Part shown: positions 12,608 through 24,298 of the stretch, one piece after another
How the letters are laid out: every line of letters starts with the position of its first letter
Position numbering within the stretch: position 1 is the first letter of the stretch
Origin: Owenia fusiformis
Lineage: Eukaryota; Annelida; Polychaeta; Sabellida; Oweniidae
Direction: 5' to 3'
NCBI GenBank assembly: GCA_903813345.2
Contig: CAIIXF020000007.1
Location: forward strand, 2,239,730 to 2,303,729
DNA length: 64,000 nucleotides
Translations under genes and position numbers: made by a program
Notes under the pieces: model-generated
The model's database searches: none
Told to the model about the DNA's origin: nothing
What the model saw: the letters and a program-made list of their open reading frames with translations, nothing else

Positions 12608-13839
12608 ATGTCACTTTCGTTTGCCATATTCTCGGGACTTTTGATGACAATAAGCAGCGCACCTTTAATAAACAGATACTGCCTTCATGGAGAGTTGGAT
12701 GTACGATTTACAAGGGAACCCGATGGGCACGACTTCTACTGTCGTGACATTTGTACGGAGAATTTCAAACATTATGATAAGATCTGTCTCAACGACCCAA
12801 ATGTCATGAAGCATTGTGCTGCTTTCGTGAATTGCACAATAACTCCAACAACACCACCGTCGCCTTCAACAACACCACTCCCCACACAAGACAGTGGCTC
12901 TTTGGCACTGAAGATCGCTGCTCCAACAGCAGTTACAGCTGGAATTATTCTGTTAGCTATTGTTATTGCGGTGTACAGGTACGACATGTTATTGAAGTCA
13001 TTTGTTATCATCAAATCATATTCTAGTTTTTAAATCACAGTATAAATATTTCAGCACAAATGCCAAAGGGAAGGACAAAAACTGTAAAGAAACCTTGCAA
13101 GAAAAGCAAACTCTAAGTGTATACCTTTCAAAATAAAAATATACCCTAAATATGCACAATCATGATCTAGCGTGAAAAGAATTAATGTCGAACATCCCCC
13201 TTCCCCTCCTCGAATAGAGAAACAATATCACAATCCAGGATCAGAACACCAGGGGACATTTCATTCATAGTGAAGTCATTACAATAGATGTTAAAAATCA
13301 TGTTAAAATCATTTTTATTTAAGATTTTTAATTTGTATTTGGTTTAACATTAGTATTTCTTGAATCATTCGGCAATTTTGGGGGCACTAAATAATTGAAT
13401 TTGGCTCCATCACAGGTTCCTGAATAACAAAGTTCCCAACGAAAATCAGGAAATAGCTGGAGAGCATGAGGATCAAGTCCTGATGGTCAATCCGGATGTG
13501 CATCAAGCCGTGGATAGAAGTAAGTATCAGATTAATTTGCGTCATGGGCGGCGACGGGAGGGTGCGATGAGTGCAATCGCATCCCCTTGACATTTGGTAG
13601 CTTCGCCCCTGTGCATAAAAATATACATGATAATAACTGTTTAAGGCCCATGCAAAGTTTGCAAATATTGTTTAGTTATTCAAATATCAATTTGAGAGTG
13701 AAACATTTTCTGAAAATGTGAACGTTTGACTTAATAACGAATGAAGTAACGACTAACTTATTGTATACTTTTCCTTTTAGACAAATCATCCCTTGTACAT
13801 GTTGTGCCCAACAAAGTTGAAAAAGACGATGACTTATAA
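12608..13839 (+). CDS. small single-pass receptor-like protein with six-cysteine ectodomain, copy 1
   Basis: Three exons: 12608-12978, 13416-13519, 13781-13839, giving 177 aa. The ATG was chosen because it opens a hydrophobic signal peptide (about residues 1-18); the in-frame ATG at 12500 lies next to the TATA box and is unlikely to be used. The ectodomain has six cysteines spaced C-x19-C-x3-C-x10-C-x9-C-x5-C, then a Thr/Pro-rich stalk and a membrane helix near residues 102-124. The tail of about 54 aa includes PNENQE, which fits the TRAF6-type pattern PxExx(acidic/aromatic). The receptor at 24576 shares the cysteine pattern. Size and layout resemble single-CRD TNF receptors such as BCMA or TWEAKR, but no TNFR family assignment is possible by eye. 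Its divergent neighbour is a TRAF gene. The gene model is firm; the function is inferred. Confidence 0.75.
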
Positions 13840-13888
13840 TAAATTCTTATCCAGTTTAAAAATTGAAGAATGAATTAAAGCTTGTTGA

Positions 13889-14077
13889 TTGAGAAAATAC
13901 AATCATCCCATGCCTATTGAGCCATTGGTCGAAGATGTGGCTTCTAGCATCCTGTCCCTGGGACGCTTGAAAAAGAGGGAAATAAGGGACAAGTTCACTC
14001 GTATGGAGTCAACTGTTCGGCAGAAATGCAATATGTCTGTGAACACCAGAGATGAGGAATCTGAAGAGTATTGCTGA
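13889..14077 (+). other. unassigned 62-codon open frame
   Basis: The frame is rich in charged residues and predicted helical (for example LKKREIRDKF), but it has no ATG at its start, no recognised domain and no obvious splice acceptor in phase with the receptor gene. It could be an eroded exon of a transposon gene or chance. I do not recognise it. Confidence 0.15.
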
Positions 14078-15092
14078 ACAAACTGTGTACCTCAGGAAGT
14101 TCACCAGATTCGACTAAAGGCTTATATCAAGTACTGTATATTGAATCAAAAACATGTTTAAAACAAAAGAGTGAGGTTAGTCACGTACCTCTACTTTCAA
14201 GACAAGGTGTAATGCTAGACTGAGGACTATGTCATTGGCATTTATTTTTTTGAACATTGTCTTGATGATTTTTTGTTTGTGTTAGATATTTGAGAGTGTA
14301 AAAGCGATTGTAATTGTTAATTCGTTTTTTGTGACAACAAACACCCTTAACATTATGAATACAAAAAATCTTTTGTTTTTAACCGTATGAAAAATGTACA
14401 AAGTTAACAATTAAGATATTTGCTTTCAAAAGAACAGACAAGAAAAGTTTCATTCAAAGTCAATTTAATGACTTTTCACCTGATAGGTTCGGGTTAGTGT
14501 AAAACATTTAAAAGCAATAGAGACAATGCTTTTATGTTCTCTCAAATGGTTATTATTTTGAGTTGAATTGCACCATAGTAGTTTATGGAGAATTATGACA
14601 AAATTATGAATAAGAGGGGGAAATTAAATATACTAGATATAGTAATAAGTGTTTCAATACCCTGTCCAGGGAGTCTTTATAAATACAACTGGTTTTAAGG
14701 CAAAGGGTGCAAAAAATAGGATTCTATTGCAGTGATGTCCTCGTGATGCCACTATTGTATTAGTGTTACTTGAAGAATAAAAGTAATAGGTTCAACTAAA
14801 ATAAATATTTTGTTTAGATATTGCACGACTCAACTGTTAAAATGAACCCCTAACACGTTGTACTCAAGTCAGAGGACTTGGTAATAAATAATGTATAGTA
14901 ATTAGTGTACATTGTTTATACATAACTATCTTTAAAGGGCTAACAACTGATAATTTTCATCCTAAATTACTTTAATATTATTTCAATGCTTTATTGTACT
15001 AAAAATCCCTTTCGGGTAAGTGTACAATATAAACATGATAAAATAAAAATAAAACTATACATACAATTACAATAACATACAATGCAAACTTA

Positions 15093-15142
15093 CATGGCAT
15101 ATAATGACATGGCATATATAATGACAAGGCATATAATGACAA
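15093..15142. repeat. short tandem repeat, unit about 15 bp
   Basis: Three consecutive variants of CATGGCATATAATGA, the middle one carrying an extra TA. Confidence 0.6.
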
Positions 15143-15312
15143 TATATAATATAAAATGATACATACATTCAATCATGAGACGTGGATACAACTTTACGTC
15201 TCTATAACAAAATGGATTAACTTCCGCGGGATCTTCATCATTTCACAAACACAAGATGTTGATTTGTATCAAAATATTTTACCCGTATTTTACTAGTAAC
15301 ATTCGGTTACTC

Positions 15313-15483
15313 GAAAGCTAGTCAGTCATGGGCAAATATAATCCAGCAGCTCCAATAATTGAGCTCACTTCAGCAACCAGGATGTTATCTGGTGGATTTC
15401 ATAATGTCTTGGTTGTGTTGCTAAAGCGATGGGTTTCTCTCGGTTATTGGAGCCCTTGTATGTATATACTCGTGACTGATTCA
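15313..15483. repeat. MITE-like imperfect hairpin
   Basis: The left arm (AAGCTAGTCAGTCATGGGC, then CTCCAAT) and the right arm (ATTGGAG, then CGTGACTGATTC) are inverted copies that enclose about 90 bp. No coding potential is seen. Confidence 0.4.
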
Positions 15484-15540
15484 TATTTAACCAGGTGAGG
15501 ACCAATGTCTATGTAAATAAGGTAAGTGAGATATTATTTG

Positions 15541-15995
15541 CAGGGTGTTTCATTTTGTTTCTTATGAAAAGTTACATAAGATTGGAAAGTTCAGAATCAA
15601 GGGGTGTCCCTGAAAAAAGGTACAATCTATCAAAATATGTGGGCAGTAATAAGCAGTTTTGTAAGGATCTTTAAGTCCGGTGATCTGTACACTTTGTCTG
15701 CTACCCATTTTTAGTGATAAAGGTGGTACCATGGCAGCCCTGACCTCACTATAAGCCACTGTATGAATCCTGTCTATATATATGTGTATAGCTGCCACCG
15801 ACATGTGGAATTAGCCCTGCCATGGTGACAGTAGCTGGAAATGTGCAATACGAAAACTAGATTTGTCCTTTAAATTATCCTCATAATCACCAGGAATTGC
15901 CGTTTAAATTTTTAAAGTTTAAATCTTTTGTCAGTGACACGCCTTGATTCTTAAACTTTGATATCTTATGTAACTCTCCATAAGGAACAAAATGA
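15541..15995. mobile_element. MITE-like element with CAGGGTGTTT end
   Basis: The left end CAGGGTGTTTCATTTTG plus AAGTTACATAAG is mirrored by CTTATGTAACTCTCC and CAAAATGATA near 15966-15995. The right terminus is unclear and no TA duplication is visible, so the boundary is approximate. Confidence 0.4.
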
Positions 15996-16292
15996 TATAA
16001 AGCATGATAGGGTGGCAATGCTACATATATGAGTTTAGAGAGGGTGCATACATATAAAACACACTGTATACTTAAAATCTAGGATCCTAATTAGTTACAC
16101 CATCTCCAGCAATGAAAAATAAGATAACTGAGAGGCGAGGAAATGTCCTGTCTACTGACATGTTCACTAGGCAACAGGCCTCTCGTTATCTTATTTCTCC
16201 GAATGGCAGTCACTATTTGTATAATTTAAATACGACTTTTTTCCATAATTCAGCAAATATTACAAGGATGGGTGTATAAACTATTTTATCCT

Positions 16293-16978
16293 ATGCCAAG
16301 TAGAGTTTTAGGGAGATAAGTTGGTAAGATATATCCCATATCCTGATTTTAAGGTTTCCATATCCTGAACCTCCATATCTCCCGCTCCAGGGCATATCTT
16401 CCCGCTTCGAAAAAAAATTGAAAAAATAAAAAAAATTGAAAAAAAAGAAAATATGTGAAAAAATTGAAAAAAGAAAAAAAATTGAAAAAAAATTGAAAAA
16501 ATTGAAAAATGTGAAAAAATAAAAAATAATTGCAAAAAATTGAAAGAAAATTAGAAAACTCTACTTGGTATAGGATAAAGCAGTTATGTGCGATCGGTTT
16601 GGATATGGGGTTCATCCCTCGTGAGATATAATATGCCAAGTAGAGTTTTAGGGAGATAAGTTGGTAAGATATATCCCGTATCCTGATTTTAAGGTTTCCA
16701 TATCCTGAACCTCCATATCTCCCGCTCCAGGGCATATCTTCCCGCTTCGAAAAAAATTGAAAAAATAAAAAAAATTGAAAAAAAGAAAATATGTGAAAAA
16801 ATTGAAAAAAGAAAAAAATAGAAAAAAAATTTGAAAAAATTGAAAAATTAGAAAAATGTGAAAAAATTGAAAAAATAATTGCAAAAATTGAAAGAAAATT
16901 AGAAAACTCTACTTGGTATAGGATAAAGCAGTTATGTACGGTCGGTTTGGATATGGGGTTCATCCCTCGTGAGATATG
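16293..16978. repeat. 340-bp tandem duplication with TTGAAAAA-rich core
   Basis: The two copies start at 16293 and 16633. Each contains the inverted pair CCAAGTAGAGTTTT and AAAACTCTACTTGG around a purine-rich tract of irregular TTGAAAAA units (16412-16552 and 16751-16909), followed by GTTTGGATATGGGGTTCATC. The long phenylalanine-rich frames on the - strand come from this tract and are not genes. Confidence 0.85.
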
Positions 16979-17116
16979 CACATACCCCATATCCCAAATC
17001 TCCCAGTACATAACCCTTATTTATCCCATACTTGGACGTGTTACGGGTACATAAAGCCGGTTTGTAAAAACTTATATTTTCATCAGCGGGCAGATATAGC
17101 TTTACGTCCCGCTCCG

Positions 17117-17145
17117 AGCGGGCAGATATAGTATATCTGCCCGCT
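17117..17145. repeat. perfect 29-bp palindrome
   Basis: AGCGGGCAGATATA, a central G, then the exact reverse complement. A partial copy of the arm (GCGGGCAGATATAGC) lies about 40 bp to the left. Confidence 0.8.
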
Positions 17146-17434
17146 ACGTCATAATCGCCGCTCGCATATTTGTGCATAATTTGTAACGTTCGCGTAATGA
17201 CTGTAAACTGCAATGGAGAAAACACAGACAATCGGGATCTGTTTGATGGTTTAAAAAAGGGAAAGAGCATCCACTTAATCAATCAAAAATTCGAGAAAAT
17301 AAAAGTGGGAATATTTGAGAGAACAGGAAAATCCGCCCACGGCCAAGAAAACAAAACTGGACATGAATATTCTAAAATATTTCCACGATTGAACAATGTA
17401 AACCAGATGACCAAGATTGGTATGGGATAAACAT

Positions 17435-17576
17435 ATTATCCTATAGTCGGTTCAGGATATTGGGGTTATCCTTTGGCCAATATAATATATTTTCCCTCGG
17501 GACCTGCGGCCCTCGGGCAAATATATTATATTTGCCTCGGCATAATCCCAATATCCTGAACCTCATATAGGATAAT
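17435..17576. repeat. 142-bp hairpin element bounded by ATTATCCTAT
   Basis: ATTATCCTAT at the left and ATAGGATAAT at the right enclose inverted TTCAGGATATTGGG segments. The GC-rich centre has CCCTCGGG twice. The outer motif resembles the TATCCTAT flank of the 16293 repeat, so the two may be related non-autonomous elements. Confidence 0.65.
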
Positions 17577-17808
17577 CTCTATGTATTTCCCAAGACTGCT
17601 AAATAAGCCGAATATCATATATTAAATCGGGGAAGAAATACGTTTTTGTTAATATATTTCAACGTAAGTATTTTTTAAAAAGATAATCATTTTTTATACA
17701 TCGATCATAGACTTCAGTGTATAGTTCATGCTACCTAAATAATTTATTCAGGCACCTGATAGTCTCACTTTTTATAATTGTTCGAAATTACAGGAAACGT
17801 TATCAAAA

Positions 17809-20800
17809 TTATAAAGGGACGAGAGGTGGGTCATTAATATCTGCAGACACTTTGATATAAATGCAATCATCTTTCAAATATCCTTGGTTCTCTAGGACAT
17901 CTTGTCTCACGAATAATGGACATCCCGAGGCAACATTCATATTGGCGGTTGGTTGCTTGAATGACGAACTAGTGGGGTCTGGGTAGAAGGAATCCTGGAG
18001 ATGACGCCTCTCGGATGACTGATCAAGAATCATAAATGAGACCTTCTGACGGAATGGGAACTCGAGTACATTGTCATATTCCCCCTTCATTAAAACAAAG
18101 AATAGGGAGACATGCGTCCCTTTTCCTATTCCGTCGCCATTTAGGTAGACGCGACCACACATTTTGTACCCATATTTGCTGGTGTAGAACGGAGGACTGT
18201 ACAAAGATAGAGTTTTTCTGCTTACAGCATCGCGTTTCCTCTGTTCAATTCCTGTTATCTTCCAAATTATGTGTCCATCATATGATGTAATATCATTGCA
18301 GTCCAATCTGAGATCAACTTCCGCTAGACGTACATCATGGAGGCCCACCATTCTGTCCAATTGTCTTGTTTGCGTTTTCAAGTTATCTAGAGTTGAAATA
18401 ACATAATAATATTCTGTGACAATTCCTTTTCTATAAATGTACTTGTTATACAGGGTGTCTCAAAAAATGTACCCAAAAGTATATCAAAAGCACAGATAAA
18501 CCAATCAATATTTTGTACATCATCCTCAAACATCTTTCTCTATGGCTATTTGAAGGAGTGTTTTAATGTGTGTGTTTAAACTGTGTATAGGGTAAAAAAC
18601 GTTCATCTTTTATCTACAAGACCATGCAAAAATGTCTGAAAATATTGATTGGTTTATCTATGGTGTTGATATACTTTTGGGTACATTTCTTTGAGACATC
18701 CTTTGTATGTATTAATCACTTGTTTTGTTTGTGACCAAGAATATAAATTATTAACCTTTTCCAACAAAATTGGAATTGTAAAAGATGTGGCACGAATATT
18801 TACCTACGACATCTTTAGAGGCTCTTCCTTCCCTACCAGGCGAGTGAGGTCTCCTTTCGTCTTTGTTCTCTAAAACTAGTAGTCTTTGTTCCATATTGGT
18901 CATAGAGTCCACCCGAAGTGATTCAGTTTCAGACTTAAATGATGTATATTTATCCTCCAATGATATAACCTTTTCACAATGATTTGCCATTGCTTTCTAA
19001 ATGTAAAAATAACAAGAGTTGTTAACGTTACAAAAAAATTTACATCTAAGCATTACACTCCATTTCTACCATTTTCTACATGTTATACTTTAACCATTAC
19101 CATTAATACATTAGAGCCCTTGGAAAACCATTACGTGTTATTAATGAAAGTGATGAAGCAATTCAAGGAGAAACCAAAGTAAATTACCAACACAAAATTA
19201 ACTCACCTGAATATTCTGTACTTTAGAATTCATATCGCTGTATTGATTTACTAGTTTTCCCATCTTATGAGCCAGGTCCTTCATTTCCTTTTCATATATC
19301 TCTTTTTCGTTTTTCATTTGTTCAATACGTTTCTCTAGTGTCTTTGATTCGAGAGAGTGGTTCTCTAATTTGATGGCAAACAATCCTAGATGTTCTCTGT
19401 TACTAAGAGATTCGTGTTTTTCGAGATCTGCCCGAGAGCCCTACATGCAAAAATCGAAAATGACAGCCTTAATCCAGCGTGTCCAAAATATTAACCATCT
19501 CTAGATCTTCATAACAAAACAAAACTTAACTGAAAATTGTCATACCTATAATTTCAAATAGTTCTACTTTTGTGTTTATAGTTTTGTAGTTGGTATTAAC
19601 CTGTTAACATGTTCAGTTGCGTAGCGAGGATTTGACAGGAGGAGTTCGAATATTTCCGCAAGCATTTTTTCGAGCCACCTAACGCTGAATTTGGTAAAAA
19701 CTTTTCCTTTGTTTAATCAGCTTCATCGTTAAAATGTTTACCTTAAAGTCACATCCCAAGGATCTTAATTCACAAGTGTTAGGTTTAGAAGTACACGATG
19801 TCTCATGAGATTCAATATCCTTCCTTTTGAACTCGACGCCACATTTATAAGGACACGTTATCAATTCTTCACAACAATGGTTCGATAAATGATCCTACAA
19901 AATGAATAATATTTGAATAGAAAGATATACACCAATCATATGTAACATGGTATTATTGCTGTCGTCTCAGATGTCGGCATTATCTGTCTACTTGCAAAAA
20001 GTAGCTGCCTAAATAAGCGTTGTTGCTGATTCTAAACAAGCAAAGTATTAAGCTTACTTACGCTAATAAGTGCATGAGGTGTTGGCTCATTACATTTTTG
20101 ACATATTTCGATTCTGAAGACACACTCGTCTTTGATATGTTCCTCCATACTTTTAGCAAAGATAAGCTCATCACATCCTGCATTTTTACATTTAACCCTC
20201 GTATAGTCACATTTTGTATTGTGATCCTAAAAGAAAAAGAAAATGATAAATAACTGGGTTTTAGATACCTACTGTACATGTTATACTTTAACATTTCCCG
20301 TTTATTCTAGATACATCTAAAACTTGATCGAGGTCATGATAGACATGAATATTTCCATTGAAATGTTGTTTCAGATATTGTCAGGCTATTCAAATTATTA
20401 AAGGAAATACCCCATTCTTACCTGTAAATCTTTCAAAGCTATTTGTTCTGGGCAGCCTTGTTCCTTATTTGAGCAATACACTAGCAACGTCGAGATGTGT
20501 TTCCTTGAAAAATGATCAGGAAAAGTCTACAAAAATTTAAAAAGCATAATACATACATTGTGGTAATATATCACTGCGTAGTAAATCAGACCTTAAATAT
20601 CCTTAAGTGATTATGTTTTGGACCTCTTAAAGATGGCAGATCCTTGACGAGTTTCCTGAAAGGATAATGGTTTTAAGCTGAACATACTTCAATTTGAACT
20701 ATAATTACTTTTGACCGAGGCACTTTTGCATTTTTGTGAATTTCCGAGTGTTCTAGCCTAACAAATAACATGTATTTCGACTTTTGTCGAAGTATTCTGA

Positions 20801-22487
20801 CTTGACCCAAGTATTCTGAGCTTACTCTTTTTTGTGATTCTCAATTGTCAATTCAATTTTATATTTTTTTCAGAGATAACTGTAACTTATAATGATCGTG
20901 ATCTATGTGTATGTCGGCTGCCTCGTGCACAAAAGGCTTCCAATTTATAAACTAATATAACAGGGTACCCGCTGAGGAGTTGTCAGATCCCCGAGTGTCC
21001 GACTTTTGCACCCTCACCATGGAAGGTAACTGGTCAAGTCGTACCCAAGTATATATTTTGTTTTGAATCAAGCGTTGGACTGGGAATGTGAATAGATATA
21101 CATATTATAATTGTAACATACTGTTCAGAATAGTTAAAAGTTTTATGAAGAATCTTTGAAAGAAATTGATTTAATTTTGTGACATTTTGAGCTGAGTGTC
21201 AATTTATTTTGACTATTATTTATTGGTCACAGATTCTGGATGTTCGAGTAAAGAGACATATGTTTACTCCACATATTCAAAATCATTTTTCAAAATATTG
21301 TATGTTTATGAGTTTGGAACAAGTGCCAGATCTAATGTTGTAATTATATTTATTTATATATATGTTTGACAAAAAATGTTGAGAACAAGCGCTTCAAGCA
21401 CTTCTTTTATTTAATAAAAAAGGTGATCCAAGTTAAATCAAAATGCTTTACTGATCCATTGAGAAAAAATGTTTTCTAAATATTGAGGCTTATTTGATTC
21501 ACATGAAAGCATACAAACTCAATTTTTCCCTTATACTTATACCCATAATACTGAAAATAATCTTGGGTATGAGTTGTCTTGGGTACCAGTTGTCTTGGGT
21601 ACCAGTTGTCTTGGGCACGAGTTGTCTTGGGTACGAGTTGACTAGGAAGCCCATGGAACACTCTTAAGCAGTATAACATTTAGCGTTTGGTCTTGATTTC
21701 AGAAAATGACTAGTTTTGAAAATTCGGTCTCAATTTGGGAAAATGGGTCCACCTTTTCAAAAATTGGGTTCAAATTTTCGAAATGGCGAATAGTTGGGCT
21801 AGAGTCTGAACAATTGGGTAGCCAGGAACATTTGAGCTTTCACAATTCACAAACGTATTTTAGTACTTGTAGTTGGAACTAAAGCTTTCATTTACACCGC
21901 TTTTGTCAGCTGTTTAGTAAGTATAAATACAACTGGGTATTCCCCAAAAATGATTTCAAATAAAAAAATTATGACTACATTATTGACACTATTTTCAATT
22001 TCAATTCAGACATGTTGTTTCCTTCTGTTATTTTGAACTAAGGTTAGACATCTATTTAATGGCCTTATTAAAGCAAAAACCGTAAAACGGATTTTTTTCC
22101 TTCATCCTAGGTTTGTTCTTCAAGTTTTGCTCTGGAAAAACTGAAGCTCAGTTACTGAGAATGAAGCGAATTTTACATACTTACCAATAAGTGCTTGTTC
22201 TCCTTATTCACTTCAACACAATCTTTATCTCCACCTGGACAAATGTATATTTTTCCTTTTTGTAGCTTATCATCTATGTGTCTTTCACACACTCTATGTC
22301 CGCAAACAGTCTGCATACTTTCTTCTAGTACGCCACCACAGTCACAACAAATGTCATTTTTGGGATCGACTTCATGGACAAACTGAAGAGCAGGTCGTAC
22401 TTCTCCTCTGGCTCCCAGTGGATGCCCATGGTCATCTGCATGCCCCTTCGACCTCCGGTTTACTTCTTCGACCAGGTTTGCACTCAT
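17809..22487 (-). CDS. TRAF: TRAF-family signalling adaptor, copy 2
   Basis: Seven exons from the right: 22487-22185, 20526-20422, 20226-20062, 19894-19742, 19440-19207, 18996-18804, 18386-17809; 1731 nt, 576 aa. Exons 2-7 have exactly the same lengths (105, 165, 153, 234, 193, 578) and phases as copy 1, which proves duplication. Exon 1 is shorter because it lacks about 36 residues before the RING. The RING again has CGHRVC followed by His instead of Cys, then zinc fingers, coiled coil and MATH. Most exons have clearly diverged from copy 1, but the last exon is almost identical at DNA level and differs by only a few residues. No clear TATA box precedes the ATG; a possible splice acceptor just upstream suggests a non-coding first exon. 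The role should match copy 1. Confidence 0.92.
18451..18705. mobile_element. 255-bp mariner-type MITE
   Basis: It begins CAGGGTGTCTCAAAAAATGT and ends in the inverted ACATTTCTTTGAGACATCC(TTTG), flanked by TA at 18449-18450 and 18706-18707. The inner arms (ATTGATTGGTTTATCT and its inverse) pair as well. It lies in intron 6 of TRAF copy 2. Confidence 0.8.
21561..21640. repeat. minisatellite, 5 x 16 bp
   Basis: Five tandem units of TCTTGGGTACCAGTTG with one to three substitutions each, inside intron 1 of TRAF copy 2. The open frame across it on the - strand is an artefact. Confidence 0.85.
21935..21945. promoter_or_regulatory. Rel-like motif GGGTATTCCCC
   Basis: Eleven-base motif in intron 1 of TRAF copy 2. 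The identical eleven bases occur at 23294-23304, upstream of the lone RING exon. Confidence 0.3.
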
Positions 22488-23499
22488 ATTGTTAGTCTCG
22501 TTAGTAGAGATTTACTGCCAAGTGAAAGGTAAATGAAAAGTATATTACAATTCACTGAATTTAACATCATTAATTCGCACCATCAACCCTATAAATCGTC
22601 ATTTTAATAACAGTAACCGTCAGGGTCGATAATTTACCACCAGCCTAAGCATTAAAGTGAACAAAAACGGTGTTAACTGGCGGATCCATGGCCCACTTCC
22701 CCTTATTTAAGGGCACCAAAAACATTTTGGGCCCATACATTTTGTGTAGTTACTATAGAAACATTCAAAGTACTGTCCCTAGAAGGATGGTGTGAGTTAG
22801 TACTGCAGTATTATTAGCTTATTTAATGATGAGATTAATTAGCGAGTTTTTTTACAGATCTACAGATATTCACCATCATTGAGGGATGTTAAAACATCTT
22901 CAAAACCTTACCCAGTATAAGTAACATTGCCACAAATGGAAGGCCCTGTATTCATTTAGTTGTCCAAATTCTATACGGTACTACATTTGATTGGCTTCCC
23001 GTTCGAAATCGTTTCTTCTATGCCTTTAGATAGGTAGACACATTTGAATGTATGTTTGCCTGTGCGGTCAACTTTAAACTAGGGTATACGATTATAATAT
23101 GAAATTCCATGATGGGATTGCAAGCCTACCATGACGTATGAAGTTGTGAGTTCATGAGTTGTTCCCTTATTACCTCTTGCATTTCCCGTGACGGGTGTAT
23201 CCACCTCTGGACATCTCTGTCTAGTTATGACTGGAACTTTGAGAAAACAAACATAAAAAATGATTAACTAAATTTTTCTTTGTCAGACTGTTAGGGTATT
23301 CCCCGAAAAAATTTATTATATCACCCTCTTCACTTCACGCCATTCGAATCGATCGATCTGGGATTCCCATCATGAGCAGTCATACCTATATAAGCATGAA
23401 CCAACCAGCTGCATGAACACACGATCTGTTTGATGCATTTCTCATTGTATTCATCAATCCAAAGCAGTACTGCAAACTAGAACAAAAAGTACAACAAAA
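22488..23499. other. intergenic between TRAF copy 2 and the lone RING exon
   Basis: Divergent 1 kb spacer. The only supported content is the two Rel-like motifs and TATA box near its right end. The rest shows no gene or repeat. Confidence 0.5.
23294..23394 (+). promoter_or_regulatory. promoter of the lone TRAF RING exon with two Rel-like motifs
   Basis: GGGTATTCCCC (23294-23304) and GGGATTCCC (23360-23368) precede TATATAAG (23387-23394), which is 106 bp before the ATG. The arrangement resembles the TRAF copy 1 promoter. Confidence 0.5.
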
Positions 23500-23835
23500 A
23501 TGAGCGCAAATCTCGTACACGATGCGAGCCGTCAGGCCAATGGACAGATGAAAATGATTACAAATAAGACAAAAGGTCACGCAGATGACCATGGTAATCT
23601 ACCTGGCGAAGGTGAAATACGACCTAATCCTAAATTCGTCTCAGACAATATTAATTGCAAGAATGACAGATGCCATGAATGCGGCCAAATCTTACAAGAT
23701 GGTATACAGATAGCATGTGGACACTGTATATGCGAAAAACATATTAATTATAGACTAGACAGGGAAGAATCATATATCTGTCCTTGTAGAGTTAAAGACC
23801 GTGTGGACATAAACACAGAAAATAGATTCTTATGG
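23500..23835 (+). CDS. orphan TRAF exon 1 (RING only), third copy
   Basis: 112 codons from ATG 23500 to a good donor (GTAAGT at 23836). The product starts MSANLV, as in TRAF copy 2, and keeps GHADDHGN, a CxxC and a CGH-x-C pair followed by His. The GGD-PDC segment of the other copies is replaced by CPCRVKD. No zinc-finger, coiled-coil or MATH exon follows before the receptor gene at 24576. Reading through the donor gives 187 aa ending at 24063, which includes a 15-bp tandem repeat. It is either a truncated duplicate (most likely a pseudogene) or a short RING-only protein. The promoter motifs look intact, so expression is possible. Confidence 0.6.
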
Positions 23836-23909
23836 GTAAGTAATTACAAGTTAACAATTTGTGATATGCAAACAGAAATAAAAAAAACTCTAGGTACGAT
23901 AATCACCAC

Positions 23910-23954
23910 GAATCCCAATGGTCCGAATCCCAATAGTTTGAATCCCATTCGTCC
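23910..23954. repeat. short tandem repeat, 3 x 15 bp
   Basis: Three units of GAATCCCAATGGTCC with changes in the last bases. Confidence 0.7.
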
Positions 23955-24298
23955 GAAACCTTATGATCCAAAAATTAATATTACTGTCGATATGATATTT
24001 TCCGAGGGAACACACAGAATTTTTATGATAGAAAGACTTTGCATAAGGCTGCATCTATTCTGAACGTAGTACAATCGCAGTGGAGACGTATTTCGCATGT
24101 TACAAAATTTCCAGCGTCCCATATCAAAATCTGAAACGCATTGATCTAGGAACAGCTCATTGTGTATGTGGTATACAGGGTTCTTTACTTTAAAGTATCT
24201 TTACAATTTAAACAGCATCTGTATGTAAAATGTCAACTTTGTGGACAACCTGTAAAATTCGATAACATGATCATAAAAAATATTGTAACTCTGAAAAA

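Larger units (their letters stand above)
13840..17808. other. repeat-rich spacer between the two TRAF/receptor units
   Basis: About 4 kb with no convincing gene. It contains a short ORF-like stretch, a small tandem repeat, several inverted-repeat elements and a 340-bp tandem duplication, all listed separately. The portion 14080-15090 shows only AT-rich sequence. Confidence 0.6.

Noticed and set aside
16308-17011. Long open frames rich in Phe and Ile on the - strand
   Set aside because: They are translations of the TTGAAAAA-type purine tract, present in both copies of the 340-bp repeat; low complexity with no domain.
17170-17430. 86-codon open frame on the + strand
   Set aside because: Lies between repeat elements, lacks any recognised motif and has no neighbouring exons.
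21561-21640. CRISPR-like regular repeat
   Set aside because: The 16-bp units are contiguous with no spacers and the locus is eukaryotic; it is a minisatellite.
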